DNA of 64,000 nucleotides from Elusimicrobiota bacterium (GTDB lineage: Bacteria > Elusimicrobiota > Elusimicrobia > UBA1565 > UBA9628), in assembly GCA_027406905.1 (NCBI GenBank), contig DAHZHT010000002.1, positions 136,380-200,379 of the forward strand. Reading direction: 5' to 3'. The notes under the pieces were generated by a model. It was not told where the DNA came from, did not search any database, and saw only the letters and a list, made by a program, of their open reading frames with translations. Position 1 is the stretch's first letter, and each line of letters starts with the position of its first letter. Positions 61,385 through 64,000 of this stretch are shown in pieces. Both the position numbers and the translations under genes were made by a program.

Positions 61385-61804
61385 TTACAGATATCGGTTA
61401 ATGACAATCCCGACCCGGCTTTGCCGCGGGCTGACGGAATTAGGATAGATGCCGACAAAATCTCCCGGAACCGGAGGTCCGATTTTCCCCTTTGCGCTCA
61501 ACTGGGCTTCCACCGTCAGCGGATATTTTAAATGAGCGTCGGGCAGCAAAAGATCATCGGAGCTGATTTTATAGAAAACCGGAAATTGGGGATTGACAAT
61601 GCGCTTAACCGCGATGGGAGTTCCCCCGGCGTCTTTGACTACAATGAACAGGGACTCTTCCCTATGCATGACTTCATTGATAAGATGCCCTGAAACGGTA
61701 ATTGAGCCTGAGATGGCGAGATTGCCCCGGAATTTTTGGCAGGAGGCAAAACCCAGGCACAGCAAAGCCGCGCAAATAATCTTAAAACCTAATTGAATTT
61801 TCAC
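61385..61804 (-). CDS. Lipoprotein with CcmI C-terminal-like domain
   Basis: A 139-residue protein with a lipobox (CLGFASC). The mature part resembles the C-terminal region of the cytochrome c biogenesis protein CcmI/CycH: SLFIVVKDAGGTPIAVKRI, FPVFYKISSDDLLL, VEAQLSAKGKIGPPVPGDFVG. No other cytochrome c biogenesis gene is near. It starts with GTG and has an extended -10 (TGT TATAAT, 61842-61850) about 38 nt upstream. Confidence 0.6.
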   Translation of the reverse strand: MKIQLGFKIICAALLCLGFASCQKFRGNLAISGSITVSGHLINEVMHREESLFIVVKDAGGTPIAVKRIVNPQFPVFYKISSDDLLLPDAHLKYPLTVEAQLSAKGKIGPPVPGDFVGIYPNSVSPRQSRVGIVINRYL

Positions 61805-61841
61805 GATTTCAACGCAAGAACCGAAAGGTCCTCATCAGTAG

Positions 61842-61850
61842 ATTATAACA
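61842..61850 (-). promoter_or_regulatory. Extended -10 promoter of the CcmI-like lipoprotein gene
   Basis: TGT TATAAT on the minus strand (-10 at 61842-61847). No -35 match, as is usual with an extended -10. Confidence 0.45.
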
Positions 61851-61875
61851 TCCTGCACCCGACCGTGAGTGAGTG

Positions 61876-61904
61876 TTGCATTTTTTTTCCACTTATGGCA
61901 CAAT
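61876..61904 (+). promoter_or_regulatory. Promoter of the secreted metallopeptidase gene
   Basis: TTGCAT, a 17-bp spacer and CACAAT (61899-61904), with TGG before the -10 (extended -10). A Shine-Dalgarno AAGGGGG stands before the ATG at 61926. Confidence 0.5.
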
Positions 61905-61925
61905 GGGGCTTAATAAGGGGGCTTT

Positions 61926-62927
61926 ATGTCTAAAAATAAAAAACTATCCTTTCTGCCTGCCGTGATGTTATCTGTCTGTTTAATTCTCTCCCAAAATTCT
62001 TTTAGCGATTCTTCCGTTTCTAAAGAAAGCTTCTTGCCTCCCAATCACCTCCAAAATCCGATTAATTCCATGTGGTTCAAGAGCGGCATCACGGAAAAAC
62101 AATTTAACGAGGTCATTGACGAGGTCGAGACCGTCTATGCCCCGATTGTCGCCGCCCATGGCGGAACCCTGGTCTTTAACCGTCTATGGAGTGACCCGAC
62201 CGTTAATTCCGATGCCGAACAAGTCAACGGGCAATGGATCATCAACAGCTATGGAGGTCTGGCGCGAGATAAACATATGACCCAAGATGGTTTTGCCCTG
62301 GTCGCCTGTCATGAAATGGGACACCATTTAGGCGGAGCGCCCAAATATGGCGGCGGGGACGATTGGGCTTCCGATGAAGGGGAAGCCGATTATTTTTCAA
62401 CCTCTAAATGCCTCCACCGCGTTTTTAAAGATTCTGGGTCCGCTCAATTTACCCGTTTTTGGGGCAATAAAGATTCTGCCTTCGTTAGAAAAGCCTGCGC
62501 GAAATCTTATCCCAACAATCAAGGAGAAATTTCAATTTGCGTGCGTGAAGCCATGGCCGGACTTTCCGTTTCAGGGCTTTTGGCGGAATTGACAAGGGAT
62601 CATAAGCCTCTTCATTTCTATACGCCGGATCCCCATATCGTCAGTCAAACCAACGATGACCACCCCGCCGCCCAATGCCGGTTAGACACCTATTTTCAAG
62701 GCGCTCTCTGCAACAAGTCTTATTTAATCGATATGAGCAACACCGACCCCGCCGTTGGGGCTTGCGTTCTTTCCCAAGGATACTCTTCAGGAATTCGGCC
62801 TTTGTGCTGGTATAAACCCTCGCCAGATGAATTGCCGCCCTCGATTCATGTCGCCAATGCTTCTTCTAATCTAAAGACCAACGCGATGAGCTTTCTTAAA
62901 AGCCCGTCTTTATGGAAAGGCCGTTGA
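61926..62927 (+). CDS. Secreted zinc metallopeptidase-like protein
   Basis: A 333-residue protein with a signal peptide (cleavage near NSFSDS). The gluzincin motif HEMGH is at 129-133 and a likely third ligand lies in SDEGEADYF (Glu153). The remainder has eight or more cysteines, consistent with periplasmic disulfides. I do not recognise a named peptidase family. It is followed 16 bp later by yraN, perhaps co-transcribed. Confidence 0.7.
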   Translation: MSKNKKLSFLPAVMLSVCLILSQNSFSDSSVSKESFLPPNHLQNPINSMWFKSGITEKQFNEVIDEVETVYAPIVAAHGGTLVFNRLWSDPTVNSDAEQVNGQWIINSYGGLARDKHMTQDGFALVACHEMGHHLGGAPKYGGGDDWASDEGEADYFSTSKCLHRVFKDSGSAQFTRFWGNKDSAFVRKACAKSYPNNQGEISICVREAMAGLSVSGLLAELTRDHKPLHFYTPDPHIVSQTNDDHPAAQCRLDTYFQGALCNKSYLIDMSNTDPAVGACVLSQGYSSGIRPLCWYKPSPDELPPSIHVANASSNLKTNAMSFLKSPSLWKGR

Positions 62928-62943
62928 TAAATCTTAGCAGCGG

Positions 62944-63282
62944 ATGGACCGCAGAGAAAAAGGCGCGCAATCAGAAGAAGCGGCCGCTCGACATCTGACG
63001 CGAAAGGGGTACCGAATTCTCCAAAGAAATTTCCGCTGGAAAGGCGGTGAAATCGACATCATCGCCCAAAGAAATGAGTTAATCGTGTTTGTAGAAGTAA
63101 GAGCCCGCTCCTATTCCACATTCGGATCGGCGGCAGAGACAATCAACGCCTCTAAAAAAGAAAAAATTAAGCGCACGGCCCTTCTTTATCTCCAAAAAAA
63201 CCGCTTGGACTCTCCCGTTCGTTTTGACGTCATTACTTTCGATGGAGACAATCTAGCACACATCGAAAACGCCTTTGATTAG
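62944..63282 (+). CDS. yraN: UPF0102/YraN endonuclease-like protein
   Basis: A 112-residue protein of the YraN (UPF0102) family. The nuclease-like signature is GEIDIIAQRNELIVFVEVRAR with the PD-(D/E)xK-type spacing (Glu, Asp, Glu-Val-Arg). It usually sits beside rnhB in the rpsP cluster, but here it is about 12.7 kb away. Its role in cells is not settled. It is convergent with the lytic transglycosylase, with 6 bp between. Confidence 0.9.
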   Translation: MDRREKGAQSEEAAARHLTRKGYRILQRNFRWKGGEIDIIAQRNELIVFVEVRARSYSTFGSAAETINASKKEKIKRTALLYLQKNRLDSPVRFDVITFDGDNLAHIENAFD

Positions 63283-63288
63283 GCGCGC

Positions 63289-64000
63289 TCAAGCCTCAAG
63301 ATGCCGCGGCGCTATCCGGTTTTTATAGTCGACTTTCTCGCCGGTTAAGCGAAAATAATTTCCGAAAACCTTTTTGACGTAATCGACGGTTTCATGAAAG
63401 CGCGGAATAAGACCATAGCGAAAAGCCTTTCTTCCCTCGCCGCTATTATAAGCCGCGACCATTAAAACCTCATCATTATGAAACTTCTGCCGCAAAAATT
63501 TCAAATAGCGAATCATCCCCTCAATATTTTGCCTGGGATCGAAGGGATTAGCGACTCCAAAACGACGAGCGGTTTGAGGCATCAATTGTCCAAGCCCCAT
63601 CGCCCCTACTTTTGAAACCGCGTAGCGGTTGCCTCCGCTTTCCTGTTTGATCATCGCCAAGGCCAAATTAGGGTCAACGGAATATTTTTGAGAATAGTAG
63701 CCAACCAAGCTCTCGATATAGCTTGGAATTTTTAGAACGCCAGTTTTCACTCTCCTGACAGCGGATAAAAACTGATTTCCCATCCGGCTCAATGAGTTTG
63801 CGCGCGCAATTGCAGTGGGGTTCTCATCAGAAAGCACTTTTTGAATTAAAGGTTCCGGAATAGAAGAGTTTGATTTTTTAACCGCGACTGCGGTTTGCTT
63901 TGGAAAATAAAAATGAGAGGCCTTGGGGGATAAAAACTTGGCGCTCAAAGAAAGGCTCGCTTGGGGTCTATATAAAGAAACGGGCTTTGGCACATAAACT
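63289..64000 (-). CDS. Lytic transglycosylase (SLT), N-terminus beyond window
   Basis: Cuts peptidoglycan glycan strands. The goose-type SLT pattern is present: LALAMIKQESGGNRYAVSKVGAMGLGQLMP (catalytic Glu in QESGG), then NPFDPRQNIEGMIRYLK and AAYNSGEGRKAF. The first GTG in the window is at 63993, but the frame stays open to the edge and no signal peptide is visible. The true start is therefore probably outside the window. Confidence 0.9.
   Translation of the reverse strand, partial: VYVPKPVSLYRPQASLSLSAKFLSPKASHFYFPKQTAVAVKKSNSSIPEPLIQKVLSDENPTAIARANSLSRMGNQFLSAVRRVKTGVLKIPSYIESLVGYYSQKYSVDPNLALAMIKQESGGNRYAVSKVGAMGLGQLMPQTARRFGVANPFDPRQNIEGMIRYLKFLRQKFHNDEVLMVAAYNSGEGRKAFRYGLIPRFHETVDYVKKVFGNYFRLTGEKVDYKNRIAPRHLEA

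Noticed and set aside
1..64000. CRISPR arrays, rRNA genes, IS elements and phage structural genes
   Set aside because: No regularly spaced repeats, rRNA-like segments, transposases or phage head or tail proteins were seen on either strand.

Overview
The window looks like ordinary chromosome of a Gram-negative bacterium from a little-cultured lineage. Lipid A-core heptose genes (gmhA and the adenylyltransferase half of hldE), lipoproteins and an outer-membrane channel-like protein point to a diderm envelope. The combination of ThyX, tryptophanase, a deoxyhypusine-synthase-like protein beside an agmatinase, a type III polyketide synthase and long NHL/TPR proteins would fit Elusimicrobiota, Omnitrophota or a relative. 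That placement is an inference from gene content, not from a phylogeny.

Layout. 1-6259: a minus-strand block ending in glgC, with thyX and a set of exported proteins (outer-membrane beta-barrel, HMA-like, beta-propeller, CbiX-like, HlyD-like adaptor) that may handle metals. 6306-11529: a giant exported NHL/FN3/transglutaminase/TPR protein and its partner, then heptose biosynthesis genes. 11521-15838: ahcY, a fatty acid desaturase, a type III PKS and an SseB-like protein. 15841-19566: a sensor kinase, tryptophanase and a DUF971 protein on the minus strand. 19604-22551: a polyamine-type pair, a two-domain disulfide oxidoreductase and tRNA-Ala.

22753-34254 is an accessory island. It is a type I restriction-modification operon read from one strong promoter in the order hsdM, nucleotidyltransferase, winged-helix protein, hsdS, a HEPN-like protein, an Apea-like HEPN protein, an AlbA_2 protein, hsdR and a YgjP metallopeptidase. 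A perfect palindrome covers the -35 box of its promoter. This is the best candidate for a composite, little-described defence system.

34411-41948 holds a rhomboid-like protein, a pentapeptide-repeat protein, an aldo/keto reductase, a PEBP protein, tRNA-Val, a quinone oxidoreductase and hutI. Between the last two sits a 1,605-bp cassette bounded by a perfect 38-bp direct repeat that duplicates the 3' end of hutI. It carries ORF6N, ankyrin and lipoprotein genes and has no visible recombinase.

41980-50198 is core housekeeping: a DUF255 protein, an EIIA protein, def, fmt, a PASTA protein, rpe, rpsP, khpA, trmD, rplS and rnhB. 50195-61904 runs mostly on the minus strand: a sodium/solute symporter, a GYF-like membrane protein, a DksA-type protein, gltX, recN, nadK, comEC, comF and a CcmI-like lipoprotein. 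The end holds a secreted zinc metallopeptidase, yraN and a lytic transglycosylase cut by the window edge.

Across the window several genes have a -10 box ending only 6-7 nt before the start codon and no Shine-Dalgarno sequence, so leaderless transcription appears to be common in this organism. No stretch longer than about 300 bases lacks a gene.
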